Shown here one piece after another: positions 41,972 through 54,544 of a DNA stretch of 64,000 nt (position 1 is the first letter of the stretch; every line of letters begins with the position of its first letter). The notes beneath the pieces were generated by a model, which was given only the letters and a program-made list of their open reading frames with translations, was not told where the DNA came from and ran no database searches. The DNA lies in contig CAJNDS010002669.1 in assembly GCA_905221605.1 (NCBI GenBank), positions 1 to 64,000 of the forward strand, written 5' to 3'. A program made the translations under genes and the position numbers. Origin of the DNA: Symbiodinium natans (taxonomy: Eukaryota > Sar > Dinophyceae > Suessiales > Symbiodiniaceae).

Positions 41972-43960
41972 TTGTGTTCGATTTCGTGTGCAGACGGGCA
42001 GACGGTTTGTTTAGGTGAGCTGTCCGTGGAGTACGGTGACGCTTTGAAGGACGCCAGCGAAGAGAGAGCCACTTTCGGGCCCACACTCTGCTGGTCGCAG
42101 GATGTCCACTCCGAAATGATTGCTGCTGGAGCTGACAGCGACACGGCAGATTGGCGCATCGTGGAGGCCAAAGAAAACTGAGCGAAGTTAGCGTCTCACA
42201 GCACCAGGGGGGGGGGGGCAACTTTGTGACGCCTCAAGCTCAGCATGCAGGCATTCATTCGGGAGGCCTCGTCTTGTGTAAGTCGCTCGGCGGCATGAGA
42301 CACAGTGGCCCAAGCAGTAACGTGAAGCAGTGACATGGCCTGGCCATGGCCGAAGGGCCGTTCTGGGGTTTGGCTTGTGAGTGAAGCAGCCTGACTGATT
42401 CCGAGGTGTCGAGCGAAACCTGATTCTGCTAAGGAGACGCACATCATGTCCTCTGTCTGAGTGAGCAGTACTCGCGTACTGTGCGTACTAATTGTGCCAT
42501 GTGCTCTTTAGACAGGAGCCACCTGGGGAAGTTGGATGACATTGAGGATGTGAACACCATTGAGTCGCGGCGCCAGTGCCGGCCGGAGGAGGCCCAGTCA
42601 TCAGAAGAGAGCACCAACTGGACAGAAATGTACAAAAGAAGAGCACTTTAACAGCATATATATATAATAAATATTCTATATATATATATATGTATATATA
42701 TATACATATATTCTATATGGCATATATGGCTCCACACACGTTGGGAGCAAACTCTGAGAGTGAGCACCCGGGCCAGGGGATGCGGTTCTGCGAGCTCGTG
42801 AAGGAAGAGCTGGCGGCTCTTTCCGAGTTGCCCGAGTCCTCCGAAGACTTGGAGGCAGAGAGTTCATGCCGTGGTTTGGCCATGGGCTCCAAGGGATTCA
42901 CGATGGATCATGTCAGGAAACCTTCGCCGTCTACAAGAAAGCAGCTGTGCAGCAGATAGAATTGGGGGATGAACTGGGGTTGCTGAGGTGCGTCAGCAGC
43001 AGCAACTTGGTCATGATACAGAGTATTCTCAGCTGATGGTCTCAGGTCATTCTCGACTATCGCTGCCTCTACCTGGCCCTATGTCATGCTGCTTTGGGTA
43101 AGTTGCTAGAGGCCAGGTTTCACAGAAGAAGTCCTCGGCTTGCCCTGCCATGGCTGGCTGCTTGTCTATGCTTTCTGCAAGCAGGCCGCAGCTCTACTGG
43201 AGATGCTCATGACTCGCGTCGACGAGGCCTCACGAGTTAGACTGCGTGCCAAAGCCGCGATATCTGCCAAACCCTGTGCAAGGCTCCGGGCAAAGAGCAG
43301 TCCGGTCTGCTACAGCGGCTTCAGGGCTTGTTTCAGCACATACAACAGCAGCTGCCGCCGGAGTTCCCAGACATCCATAAACGGTTTCAGGGTTCCTCTG
43401 GCATCTGGGCTTCTCGTGAACGCTCTGGAAGGTCGAGAGTTGCACGCTGGCGCTGCAGGATTTTGATCCAGCTGGCCAAGGCGTGCAATGGCTCTGCGTG
43501 GTGAACCTTCAGCTGCTCTGGGGTTTCGTGGCAGACTTGCATGCATGTTAGGCCAGCAAGAAGAAGAAGGATGCCGAGGCTGAGGCTGGTGCTCTTGAGA
43601 GCAAGCAGTTGCTCTTCAGCCCTGTGCATTTCGCATCTGCAGTCCGGGCTCAGGAAACGGCCGACCTGGTTCAGCCAAAGAACCCAAAGCAGGCCATCCT
43701 TTCAGATGCCGGTGACGAGGGTGAGGACAAGACGTGTTCCTGGCTCTGGAGGATGTGTTGGCCACATTCCCGCCCCGATTTCGAGACATTCCGTGCAAGG
43801 CGCCCGTCTGTGTTTGCACGTGCTTGGCGTACTACGATAACTTGGCATGTTCGGCAGCTGCATGTGTCTGCTGTCTGCCAGCCCTTGCTGTTTGACTTGG
43901 CGTTCCCGTGCATCGAGTGCCTTGGAAAGAGACTGTTATGGCAGCTGCATGTCCGCACGT
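41972..43960 (+). other. Unidentified multi-exon gene, + strand (coding-like exons)
   Basis: Stretches reading like exons: QTVCLGELSVEYGDALKDAS to WRIVEAKEN and stop (41997-42181); RSHLGKLDDIEDVNTIESRR (about 42515-42570); CELVKEELAALSELPESSED (about 42787-42860); LLQRLQGLFQHIQQQLPPEF with PDIHKRFQG (about 43295-43395); and EDVLATFPPRFRDI (about 43752-43795). The PPEFPDI and PPRFRDI pieces may be repeats of one module. The exons are separated by AT-rich or T-rich spacers. I recognise no domain and give no function. A (TA)n tract lies at 42655-42720. Confidence 0.4.
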
Positions 43961-44952
43961 AACCGACATGTAGTTCTTGGATGTTCCTGGCTGTTCCTGG
44001 ACGGCACTTCACTGAAAGGGCCCCCAACCTCGACGCGATTCTCCCGAAGAAGCAAGAAGGCAGGTTGAGCGGTGCATGTGGCAACGGAATGGACACGCGG
44101 GAGTCAGCGGAGTTTTTCGTAGCTACGAGCGCGGAGGCAAAGGCCGACAGGCCGTTGCTGCCGTGGCTGGAGCATTGGGTTCCTGCCTCAGAGGGGTCAG
44201 CTCATGGCTGCTGGGTCACAGCGTCCACTGCGGCGTGCAACGTTCCTGGCACGCCGCGTGTCTCTTATTCTTCGCCCTTGGTGTGGGGTTATCAGAACTT
44301 AACTCAGCTATTCTCCTCGCTTGGGTCCTCCTGGCCCGGGTGTCATTCCCGAGAATCCAGCAAACAATTCTGCATCCCCACACCGTATCCGACAAAGTGA
44401 AGTAAACAGCATGTCGGACATGTAAAGTGTGGACTCGTCGTTGGTTCCTTGAAGGTGGCCTCGGCAGCAGGTTGGGCGGCTGGATGGGCCGGAAGTGACC
44501 TTTGGAGCATCACATCCTGGCTGGAAGTTTGCTGCGAAAGCAAGCGGCGGAGCTGCCCCCCCGAAATGGCAAAAAGTTTTGCAAGCCGTTCATGAATTCT
44601 GCCAGGCTTCGCCAAGTCTGTGGCTTGCTCTCCCATCTTGATGGGGAATGACCACAAGTTTTGTCATGCCTTGCCACAGCCACTGCTGTCAAGCTTGAGC
44701 CGTCAACTCACGTTTCAGGAACTTGCCACTTGCTTTGAGCATCTTTGATGGAGTAGCAAGGAGTAGCCATACACTGCTGACACATGCCTTTACCTTTATG
44801 AATTCGAGCAGCTGCCACCGTGGAATTGTTGCCGCGTGCATTTAGTTGGGGTGAAGATCATGTTGCCCATGCCCCATGGCGTTCCGAGCACATCCGGCTG
44901 AGTTGTTGGCGCATTCAAGTTCATGATGCTGCTGAGCCAGACCACGCACAAG

Positions 44953-45075
44953 CCCTAAATCCTAGCCCTCAAATCCTTGAAAACCTAAGCCTCAAGGCCC
45001 TACGCTCCCAGAAGAACCCCACAGGCCCTAAGCCTACAAGCCCCAAACCCGAAATCCTAAAGCCCTAAAAACCCA
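44953..45075. repeat. Degenerate CCCTAAA-type sequence
   Basis: Repeated CCCTAAATCC, CCCTCAAATCC, CCTAAGCC and GCCCTAAAAACC are decayed telomere-type repeats, C-rich on +. They are followed by a run of 16 Cs (about 45090-45106) just upstream of the first kinase exon. Confidence 0.7.
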
Positions 45076-45138
45076 GAACTTCAAAAAGAGCCCCCCCCCC
45101 CCCCCCACCTCCCACACGTCCCACGTCGTTTCACAGAG

Positions 45139-47828
45139 CAGGCGGGGGAGCAGATCGGTGGTTTCACCATCGACCGGCTTCTGGGACGTGGCGCCTATGG
45201 CGAGGCTGTTTCTAGGACCCTCGGGTTTTGCTTGGATGAGGGGGCTTGACTTGGATAGCGCACGGGCACGTGCAGCAATTCCAAGAAGGATAACAAAAGT
45301 CGATATGTTCGCAAGGCGGTATGTTTCACTGTTAGGCTTAAGAACTGAAGAATCTAAGAATGCCCTCTTAGGCCGCTGGGGTATTGAAGGCTTTGGAAGC
45401 CATTGTTTCGGTGCCTGGCTCTTCCGGCTCTGCCAGGTCTTTCTTGTGCACCAGGCGGGACGGTATGCCATGAAGGCGGGGCTTCTTCGACGCACCGCCG
45501 CGGTCGGCAACGTGTTGAAGACGTCTCTGCTTCGTATGCGTAAAATTCCTCATACTTCAGGTCATGTCCTACGATGTTGCGAGCCACCGGGACCACATTC
45601 TTGTGGTAACTCGCGCTCAGTCCTTTCCAAAAGTGCCCTAAGCCGGCCAGGACACAGAAGGCAAGCGCTCGGATCCTTCTTTGGAGGCCCGGAGCCGAGT
45701 CCCGGTTCCCTCTGCACATTGCAGGGGCGCGCTCCTTTCGAGTCACTTTTTCTGTAGCCGAAGCCTGCTTGGCCCTGTGCTTCACAGCCTTTGTGAGTGT
45801 GCCAACTGTCACCGCCGGTATGGGTGAAGTAGCTTCAAGTGCTTTCATTGCTGCATCGCCGTCGTTGCCATGCTTGGTGGAGTTGCCATCTGGTTTGGCC
45901 ACCTGCTTCAATGCTCACTTTCAGTTTCGATTTCGTCATGACGTGGTGAGGATGGCGAATGCCTACTGGATTGTAATGGTTCTCCTTTCCCGCTGAAGCT
46001 CCTTCGCAGATGTCCGTTGGTAGGCCACGTTATGAGCTTTAGGTCCAGATTTGAGTGTCGTGAGGCTGCCCTGGCCGAAGCGGCCCTGCTTCAGGACTGA
46101 GCGATCACTCTTTCTCTGAACAACTGACAGTGCAGCCCCGAAAACGCAAGCGACGATCCTGCGAATCCCAAGCTCTCGTGTGCCGAAGTTCAGCACAACC
46201 TGGGCCAGGAGCTCCGCTATCCACACATTGCTGGCAGCTCGGGCCAGTGAGGAGGGAAGGCAATCAGAAGACTTTGTAAGTCGAAGGGACATGTCCTGGA
46301 ACTCAGAGGTCAGCTGCGAAGATGTCTTGTACGACATGGATCGGCCGCACCGGCATGTGAGTTGCCCACAGGTAGCCGCTCCCCCCCGGAAACCCCGAAA
46401 CCTCAACCCCCTAAAGCCTGCACCTCCGGTGAGTCAATCTTCTTGCTCTGCCCTGTCAGGCAGGTGGTGTGCCTTGTGCCCCATCCTCAGACCTGGCTTT
46501 CAAAGGCACTCTTTAGGCCGTTTAAGGCCCCCCTTATCAGAGCCCTTTCATCATCATTCTTCTAGCAGAGACTCCTTCGCCCGGATTTCGTCATTCTCTC
46601 TCTCTCGCTCTCTCTCTTTTGCACCTCTTTCGGACCTCACTTGGGTTGAGGTTGGAGTATATGGATGGAGGTGATCTCCATGGCCTCATCGAGCGCCAAA
46701 GAGAGGTCATCCCGACTGTCAAGTGCGCAGTCTAAAAGTGCACCCTAAACCCTAAACCCTAAACCCTAAACCCTAAACCCTAATCCCTAAACCCTAAACC
46801 CTAAACCCTAAACCCTAAACCCTAAACCCTAAGCCCTAAACCCTAAACCCTAAACCCTCAACCCTCAACCCTAAACCCTAAACCCTAAACCCCAAGCCCG
46901 AAACCCCTAAACCCCTAAACCCTAAACCCCAAACCCGCCGATGAAAGGCCGGGACCGGCTTCGATGCCCACTTTCCTCGCAGAGTCCTCGCGGCAGTCGG
47001 TGGTGCACTTCAGCTCCTCAGCGCAAGTTAAACACCCCTGCTGTGCTCAACGAAGCGATCAAAGAACCTAGGTACATACACAGCGTGGGCATCTTGCACC
47101 GAGATGCCGCTTGATGTTGCACGTAGTCCCATGAAAATGTTGCGCATGTCATGCGAGAGCCCTGGACAGGTGAAGCCTGCAAACATCCTCCTCTCCAGGC
47201 ACGACAGATTTGTTCAACCCACGTGTGCTGACATGCACCGGTCGTCCTTGGACTTGTCACTCCAGGCGATCCGGGCGAATCAAAATCTCTGACTTCGGCA
47301 TCTCCAAGCTCGTTGAAGCCACAACCCTCAAGGCACACAGCCTCGTAGGTACGTCCAGCACCCAGAGCTCTTCTGAATTCTCCTCATCTTTGGAGTCTGT
47401 TTGGATCCGTTTGGGGATGGAACTCTCAGGCCGTATTACTTTGCTCCTGAGCTCGTCTCGGGCGAGGAGCTCGGGCCCTAGGCCCTCCGGCTCTCCGACT
47501 CTCCGCTTGGCCTTCGCAAAGATGATCCGGTCCAAGGTATGGATCTGCTGCCGATGGCTGGGCACTAGGTGGATTTGGGGGTCTTTTGTTTTTGTTGTTT
47601 TTTCTCCCTCCCCAAAAAAGGGGGGTTGCTTTTGCGTGGGCAGACTAGACGTGACCAGACGTGAGTCGGGGGCAGGCGCCGTGGTCTACGAGGTCGCCGC
47701 GCTGCGCCGCCCCTTCGAGGCCTTGGCTTGAGACCGTCTGAGAAACTTTTGGGGCAGAAAGCTCCCAACAGCTCAGCTCAGAGGCAAGCAATCAGCTTGC
47801 GCTCGTGCGGAAGATCTGCGAGGAGCCC
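45139..47828 (+). CDS. Ser/Thr protein kinase, NEK-like (multi-exon)
   Basis: Exons in kinase order: QAGEQIGGFTIDRLLGRGAY with GEA (45139-45208, Gly-rich loop GRGAYG); LEYMDGGDLHGLIERQREVI (46651-46731, hinge and alpha-D); YIHSVGILHRD (47073-47105, catalytic HRD); VKPANILLS (47170-47199); RIKISDFGISKLVEATTLKA with HSLVG (about 47272-47348, DFG Mg-binding and activation loop); PYYFAPELVSGEELGP (47431-47478, APE); GAVVYEVAALRRPFEALA (about 47677-47731); SNQLALVRKICEEP (47787-47828). GGDLHGLI, DFGISK and the alpha-G pattern fit the NEK family. The exon with the ATP-anchoring lysine (expected 45210-46640) was not found. Introns again show GC donors (after HRD at 47106). No C-terminal regulatory domain was recognised after 47828. 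Confidence 0.88.
46743..46936. repeat. Interstitial telomeric array (CCCTAAA)n in kinase intron
   Basis: About 190 bases of CCCTAAA with a few variants (CCCTAATC, CCCTAAGC, CCCTCAA) and 8-base CCCCTAAA drift at the end. It lies between the hinge exon (ends about 46731) and the HRD exon (starts 47073), so it is intronic, C-rich on the coding strand. Confidence 0.95.
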
Positions 47829-48504
47829 TGAGCGGATGCCTGCTATGCCACTGCTATGCCTATGCTATGCCTAGTGCAAGTGGGAGAGTGAAGAGTCTGG
47901 GATCCTCCCGTGGATCAGTGAGGTCGATGTCGATGGCATCTCCCAGCATTTGGGCCCAAAGGCCCGAGAAGTTCGCGGGGGTCAATGTGGCGCCATGGCA
48001 TACGCGCAAGCGGATCTGCGGTCAAGACGCAGCACGGCAGACAGACGGTTTCCAACAGTTTTGGAGAAGGGGCGGGGTGGGGCCCCGGGTGGGCCCTGTG
48101 TAAGCTTCCAAGTTGTCAGTGTTGCGCTCCTGGAACTCTGAGCAGTTGTAGTGCTCAAGGTAAGCTTGCAAGCTGGACCGCAGCACACAATCTTCATGCT
48201 TTCAGAGCCTTTTTTACTCTTCGGGCAGAATGAGGTGGGCCTGGGCAGGACGGTGACTCACCGTGGTCGCCCAAGGCATCCCATCATGGCAGGGAGGTCA
48301 AGGATGAAGGCGGCGGCATCCTACAGATGCCACGAGATCTCCAGGCCTGCACAAAGGGAACTACATCACTCTGACAACACAGAAGCCAGGATCAGGTCCC
48401 GAACACCCCAGCCTCGATACGATGTAAAGGTAAAGCTGAATGTGGAGGTTCTGTGCATCAGCTGTTTAGCTGCTTGGTGTCTGCTTGTAATTAGTTCTCG
48501 GAAG

Positions 48505-51500
48505 GTCACCTTCGTGCTGCTGTTCGTCACGGCAATGTGCCTTCATGCCGACCAGAACTTGGCGGCTCCAAACCTGTCACAGATTGCAAACGACTTTGAA
48601 ATGACGCCTATGCAGAAGGACGGCTCGCTGCGAGACTTGGGGGCCCACGTTTAGGGTTTTACAATTTGTTTGTTCCATGGTTGGGGGACCAGGGGCCCTC
48701 GGACCTCGGAGGACTCGCGTCTTGGTGGCCTGGTGCAATTTGGCTTCTTCCTGGTCGGTGGAACCTTGGCTGCATCACACCTTAAGTCCTTCAAACTCTT
48801 GAGAACCCTAAGTCCTAAACCCAAAGCCATTGCCCTGTATGCAATGAACCGCAATGCCCCCCTTGGAAAGTCTTTTAGGTGCCGTCTCCGTGCTGGTGGG
48901 ACCCGCTGCAGACCAGTTTGACCGGATCAACGTCCTCTGCGGTGTCGTGCTTTGTGGCTGTATCCCATCGCTGCTGATGAGCCTCATGGTTCCATCTACG
49001 AAGGTTGGGGCATGCTTCGTCCTTCGCGCTTCAGCACAGAAGCACAGTGTGTGCGCATGCGTGTAGGTTTCAGATGGTTTCAGCCTCCATTCTGTTAGGC
49101 GGGCTTCTTCTACTTCTTCATGGCAAGGATATGCACAGGGGCACCCTCCTCAGTCGCAGCGTCAGGTGCATGTCAGGAGCATGCAGCGACACCCTAGCTC
49201 GTCCCGTCTCATCTCCGCAGGTTGCAATCGGCGGCTCGTTTCCTGTGTTTCGGCTGCACGAGAACCCAAGCTGGGAACAGCATCGTCCATTTGCCACCTC
49301 GAGAGGTCCTCTTTGCTTTCTCAGCAGACGTCTTTCCCGCATCGCAGCGTGCGCTGATCTCCGGAGCCCTGAATGCGGCGGGCAATATCGGTGCAGCATT
49401 GGGAGGCCTCATGCGGCCTACCTCAGAGCGAGCATCTGTTTTGCCTCTGTTTTCTTGCTTTGTGGAGGCTAAAACTCAAAGTGTGGATAACCGCAAGATT
49501 TGAAGTCTGCTTCGTCACTGCAAAGGTCAGGGGTTGTGGGCCCATCTTATGGCCCCTTGTCTGCATAGGTCAGCTATGAATCTATGAATTCCACATACTC
49601 CACATAAACACCACTGGAGCCAGTAAAGATGTGGACGACTGCCTCAGCTTCGAGGCTGGAGGATGCCCTTCACCATCGTGGCGCTCCCCACCCTGGTCTG
49701 TGCGGCTCTCGTCCGCCTTCTCCTGGCAGATCCACGGACCCAGCAGAAGGCAGGGGAGGAGGGGAAGGGGACGAGAGGGGCCGTAGAGGGGACGTAGAGA
49801 GGGGGACAGTTTCAGAGCGGATGCTTTCAGATGCTTGCCGCCAACGAGGCCAAAGCCAAGCGGGAGGAGGTGGTGACCAACGAGGCCGACCCAATCTACG
49901 GTGCGTTTCGTCGTCGCTGTAGCGGTGGTGTAAGGATTCCGTGGGTGTGCTTGCCCTCCCCTTGCTGCCTGTGTGTTGGAGAAGGCCTTCTCTGCGTGGA
50001 TGGGTGGTGCAGAGATTCGTGGAGAGGGGCTCAGTATGGAGGATCTCGCCGGAGCCTCAAGCTCTAGGGCTCTAGGCCTCTGAACCACGTGAGCTTCTGG
50101 TAAACGTCACCTGACTTAAGGACCTCACCAAGTTCCAAAAGGTCTTTGCAGTCAAGTCCAACATGTTGGTCTTTGCGCAGGCCAGCCGTGGGAAGGGGTT
50201 GTAAGAGTCACTGAGTCCATCTCAAACCTCCCCAAGTTGCGAACCCTAAGACTGCCGGCGTTCAAACCCAGGCACTGCCTGGTTGCATTCCGATCTCGGT
50301 GATCGTGACCTTCCTGGCGGACTACCTGGCGACGGACCAGGGCATGGCTGTGGAGGACCGTCGGCAATACCGTTGAGGGTTGATCGGGTCAGGGCTTCGT
50401 CATGCTTCACGGGAAGTTGCAGAGGTCGTGTTCTGAGATGTTAGGGTCCCCCGGCCAGCAAGCCGCTGATTCATAAGATGAAGATGACGAGACATGACCC
50501 TCACCCTCACCGTACCTTCACCGTACCTTCACCGTAGCACCAGAAAGCGAGCCCCTTCTCCTGGGCGAGGCCTCGACTGCCGTCACGGCGGTCTTCGGCA
50601 TGAGCTGCTTGGGCTTCGGGATCACGGGAGGCATCCTTGGACAGTCCCTGTGGAACCAGAGGCTCCTCAGTCCATTTTTGAGTCCCTTTTTTGTCCATGT
50701 CCTGCATCTGCTCCCCACACTCTGCTTCTCTTTTGATGCGTGGGCGACGTGGACCAGGCAGAAGAAGATGCAGCACTTCTGCTTTCTCACCGCCGCCGGG
50801 ATGCTGGCTCCGCGCTCGGCGAGCCAACATTGCATGGTGATCATCAGATCATGGGCAGTCTGCGCATGTCACAAGCATGTTGCCCTTTCTTTTCAGTCTC
50901 CGTGCAGAGCAGATAAAGGTGGCCCCGCTGCCGTTCATGCTGCTTGTGAACTCCTCGCAGGCGCCAAGTCTTTTTGCATCTTTTTGCATATCGACAATTG
51001 CGAGCTGGGCACATGGGGCACGTCGGGAGCTCTCAGGCGTTGATCACCACTGCGTCGGGCCGGCCAACGCTCTTTGCATTCTTCTTGGCCTTGTGTGGCG
51101 GGTCCGCGGCGCTGGCAGGCGAACCTTGTGAGCACCCATGTGGGCTGAAACGGTTGCATACATAGTACGGTCCATCTATGTGTGGCCACCACCCCTTCGG
51201 CCTTGTGTCATAAACCACAGTTTCAGGGCCCAACATCCGGGCAGTGCTGATGAACGTCAACCCGTCGGAGCGCCGGGGGACCGTCTTCTCAGCCTTTACC
51301 TTGTGTGACGATCTGGGCAAGGGGCTGGGACCGAGCATTGCATCCTGGCTGCAGTGTGACAGCGTCGTCCTTGTGACCTCGCGTGACCATCTGGCCCTTA
51401 TGGGTCCTGCTCTGAGTCCAAACTTGTAGATTGCGCAGGTGGTGGCGCTCGTGTCACTACTTGGACGCCGCAAAGCTTTCACCCTGGCTTTCGGGTCCTG

Positions 51501-51510
51501 GTGGATCAGT
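48505..51510 (+). CDS. Major facilitator superfamily transporter, Spinster-like (multi-exon)
   Basis: Exons in family order: VTFVLLFVTAMCLHADQNLA with APNLSQIANDFEMTPMQKDG (48505-48624; TM1 with ADQN..APNL); LVQFGFFLVGGTLA (about 48727-48770); GAVSVLVGPAADQFDRINVL and CGVVLCGCIPSLLMSLMVPS (about 48880-49003); GFFYFFMARICTG (about 49102-49140); VAIGGSFPV (49220-49246); FAFSADVFPASQRALISGAL and NAAGNIGAALGG (49311-49410); MPFTIVALPTLVCAALVRLL (49665-49752); NEAKAKREEVVTNEADPIY (49826-49900); DLTKFQKVFAVKSNMLVFAQ (50121-50182); GCIPISVIVTFLADYLATDQ (50285-50360); STAVTAVFGMSCLGFGITGG (50550-50645); APLPFMLLVNSSQ (50924-50961); ALITTASGRPTLFAFFLALC (51034-51125); GPNIRAVLMNVNPSERRGTV to GKGLGPSIASWLQ (51227-51360); VVALVSLLGRRKAFTLAFGS (51440-51510). 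These correspond to most of 12 membrane segments of an MFS carrier. The start and last exon are unresolved, and the substrate is not predictable (Spinster proteins move lipids and other molecules). Confidence 0.88.
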
Positions 51511-51860
51511 TGCCGGGCCTAAACGATTGGGGAGTGTAAACCCAGGAGGCGAAGTTTATTGCAACAACGCATGTAGGCGACGGCTGCGTCCAGCCAATGT
51601 GTTGGTGTAGCCAAGGTGGAGCCATTGTGACTCAGTTGCGGAGCTCTCTCAGCATCGATGCTTCCCGTGGTGGGGACTCTCTTCTTCCGACCAAAAAGAT
51701 GTAGACTCGAGCTGAAGAGGTGCAAATGGATGAGAGCCCATGTCCTTATGTCCACCACCCTCCACGACCTCGCGCTACTCCTGCTGTGTGGTCCCTAGGG
51801 GACCAACGGACATCAATGGAGATCTTCCTGCAGGAGCGGCACCTTGCACCTCGGACCATG

Positions 51861-53880
51861 GGCCTTGCATGCCCTGGCGGCCCTGGCGGCCTCCCAGCTC
51901 CTGCAGAACATCTCTGGGATGGAAGGATTTACCCAGCCGTAAGTTGCCGCAGAAAAGTGGCCCAACTCTTCAGCAAACTTGTGCGTTGCGTGCTCCTTGC
52001 ATGTGCCCCGAAGACAGCTCCCGCAGCCTGAATTGCATGCGACGTGCAGGATGCGCCTCCAGACCTTCCGGACTGAGTCTCAGTCTCGCTGCATGTGCAG
52101 ACGCTTGGCGTATGGCATATGGAGGCGTGTGGCGTCCTTGGCCACAGAGTGCTTCTTTTGATGTGGCTGCCCTGCATTGCGAGCACGTCTCGGATGCTCT
52201 GACACTGACGCGGAAGGCAGTCGATGCCTATGCGGGTTGGATAAACGCCCCCTCCCTTCCCACAGTCATCCCTGAGTCCTCGACCGCTGCGGACGTGGCT
52301 GCGGCCATTGATGGTCTTCTCCAGAAGGCCTCTACAGATCTTGACAGCATCCGTTCAGTTGCTTTCTTCTACCTTGCTCCAGGAAGTTCAGAGGCGGATG
52401 ACACTCGCGGGTGCCTTGGAAACCCTGACAATGTGTGCATGAGAGTGGAAGCCTCTGACAATCATTGATTTCCTCACCAAAGCTTTCCGGACCATGCCGC
52501 GCTTTCGGCACAGCGAATTCAGCTCGTAGTGATTTCGCAGGCTGTGACGTGCTGCTAAGCAGCTGAGATCCAGGCCTCCCAAATCCGAAGGCCGTCCCAG
52601 AGCCCATGGGCCGCCGCGCCTCGCCGAAGAACCCTCGCCGTGCCAAGCCGAAGGCGGTACCTGACACCAGCCGCAGCAAGGCTGAAGGGGGGGGAGCAGG
52701 TCTTTTGAATTTTGCAGTAGGGATGGCTCGCAGATGCTTTCCTCTGCTTTCCGGTGCATTCGTTTGTTCGTGAACCCGTGTGCTTGAGCCAGGTTGTCCA
52801 TGCGGTGCGCTCCATGGCTGGATCCGTTCTGAGCTCGGCTGCCGGGTGCCCAAGAACTGATTCCAGGTCTTCACCCGACATAGCACACCCGCCCTGAGTA
52901 GGCCGCAGTAGGCTGCAGGCGGTCATGTGAGTCATGTGTCGCATTGCAGGCCAACGTCTTTGAACGGGCAGGGTACTTTTGCTCGGAGCCTGGCTCTGAG
53001 AAGGCCGCGGTCGTTCTTCGTATTTCTTCGTGCTTCCGAAGCCTTCTGAGAACCTGTTCGCCGATTGCCGAGTCCAAAGCCAGCGGATGGCCAGTTTGAG
53101 GTTCTTCAATCAGAGCTTCAGGCACGGACAAGTAGGGGACAGGGAGGAGTTGGCTGCCTCAGCCCCGGAATCTTCAGACCTCGAGGATGCCATTCGGTCT
53201 CGTGCGACCGCCATCTTGCAACACTACCAGGACTCCGGCGCACGCGGCAATGAGTTGGCTTAGATGCACCACATCGCTGTGTAGACATGTCGCTGTGACG
53301 AGGAGATTGCGGAGCCTGCCACCAGCGTCCAGAAGGAGGAATGCCTTCTCAAGGACTGCCGGTCTGCACTGAAATGGAAGACAGCTTCTGTTCTCGTGCG
53401 GGGCATCAAAGGACTTAACAGAGCTGTCTGCAGCCATTCGCCAGCTTACAGAGGCTGAGCTGAATCGCGGAAGGCACGTGGGCTTGCAATGCCACAACGA
53501 TATGTACATGATTTAACTTTAACATAGTTCATAACTTGTAGCCGCTGTAGCCCATAATCTACGGTTTATGAACAACATGTGGGACAAATATTGTATATCA
53601 TACATAGCCAAGCTGCGGAGGCTGCTGCGCAACTTGCGCAGCGACTTGGAGTCCCTGGCTGCGGAGCTGAGGGCAAGGACCCCAGATGATCCCATTCCGT
53701 CGAGGTTCAGGGCATGTGAGCAGGTTGCTTTGGTAGGCTGCTTTGGGGAGCTTCGGGAATGCTTTACCGGGCTCCGCCACAAGGTGCAAGTCACGAACGC
53801 GGCCACCACGTCTGCCAAAGCCAAGGGGCGAGTTGTCAGCACCGACCTCGACGTGGTCCTGCTAGTGTTCAGCTCATAGC
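51861..53880 (+). other. Unidentified multi-exon gene, + strand
   Basis: Coding-like exons: ALHALAALAASQLLQNISGM with EGFTQP (51861-51941); DVAALHCEHVSDALTLTRKA through AIDGLLQKASTDLDSIRSVA and FFYLAPGSSEAD (52157-52402); DLTELSAAIRQLTEAELNRG (about 53410-53480); and LRRLLRNLRSDLESLAAELR through STDLDVVLLVFSS with TAG (about 53608-53879). The last looks like a 3'-terminal exon. The pieces are helical and partly hydrophobic. I recognise no domain. Whether this is one gene, or whether the first exon belongs to the preceding transporter (which lies just upstream), is open. Confidence 0.4.
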
Positions 53881-54296
53881 TAGAGCAGGCTAGAGCAATC
53901 TGAGGTGCTCCCAAGACCATCGGTCACTGTCTTAGACGAGCTCTTTTGCCTTTACTTTGATCTTCAGTTGGCATCGCGAGCCTAGACAAAGGCATCGCAT
54001 CGCGCCCGAGAACGCGCACCCTGCGAGACTGATTAGTGCTTGAGCAGACATCTGAAGTCACTCAAGACAGACGGGCCATGTCAGCTGTTCCGAGCGGCTA
54101 AAGCCGTGCTGACTGAGCATGAGTGACAACTTCGCCGGCGGCAGAACGTGCTGTGCATTGGGGATTTGCGCAGAATCGTGTCGGTGGCTGAGCCTTGGCG
54201 GCGATCCAATAGCGGTCGCAAGCCTTTTCACAAGCTGCTGCCAGTCGGTGAGTGTTGTATTCCTCACAAAAAATGCGCTCCCTTTGCCCTGGAGCC

Positions 54297-54452
54297 CCCA
54301 CAACACCCCCCACAACCCCCAAAACTCCCCCCACAAAACTCCCCCCCCCCCACCCCCAACAAAAAGAAACTTGCCCTTCAACCCCCCCCCCCCTCCGCCC
54401 AAAAAAGACAACTCCCTCCCAAAAAAACTCCCCTCCCAACCCCCCCAAACCT
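54297..54452. repeat. C/A-rich low-complexity tract
   Basis: CCCCCCACAACCCCC-like sequence, with poly-C runs of 9-11 and AAAAA interruptions, is nearly free of G on the + strand. It lies directly upstream of the exon-like segment at 54466 and resembles an expanded polypyrimidine tract of an intron acceptor. Confidence 0.85.
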
Positions 54453-54544
54453 GTAAGTCCTCCTCAGCGGCTAAGGCCGAAGCTTTGGCGATTAGCAGCT
54501 CCATCGCAGCCCTTGTGGCCAGCCCATACGAAGAGGCACCTCTC

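Noticed and set aside
45354-45911. 185-codon minus ORF between kinase exons
   Set aside because: No motif; it lies in a kinase intron on the opposite strand to all supported genes.
46743-46936. A true chromosome end (telomere)
   Set aside because: Arrays are short, interspersed with exon-like DNA on both sides and occur six times; they are interstitial.
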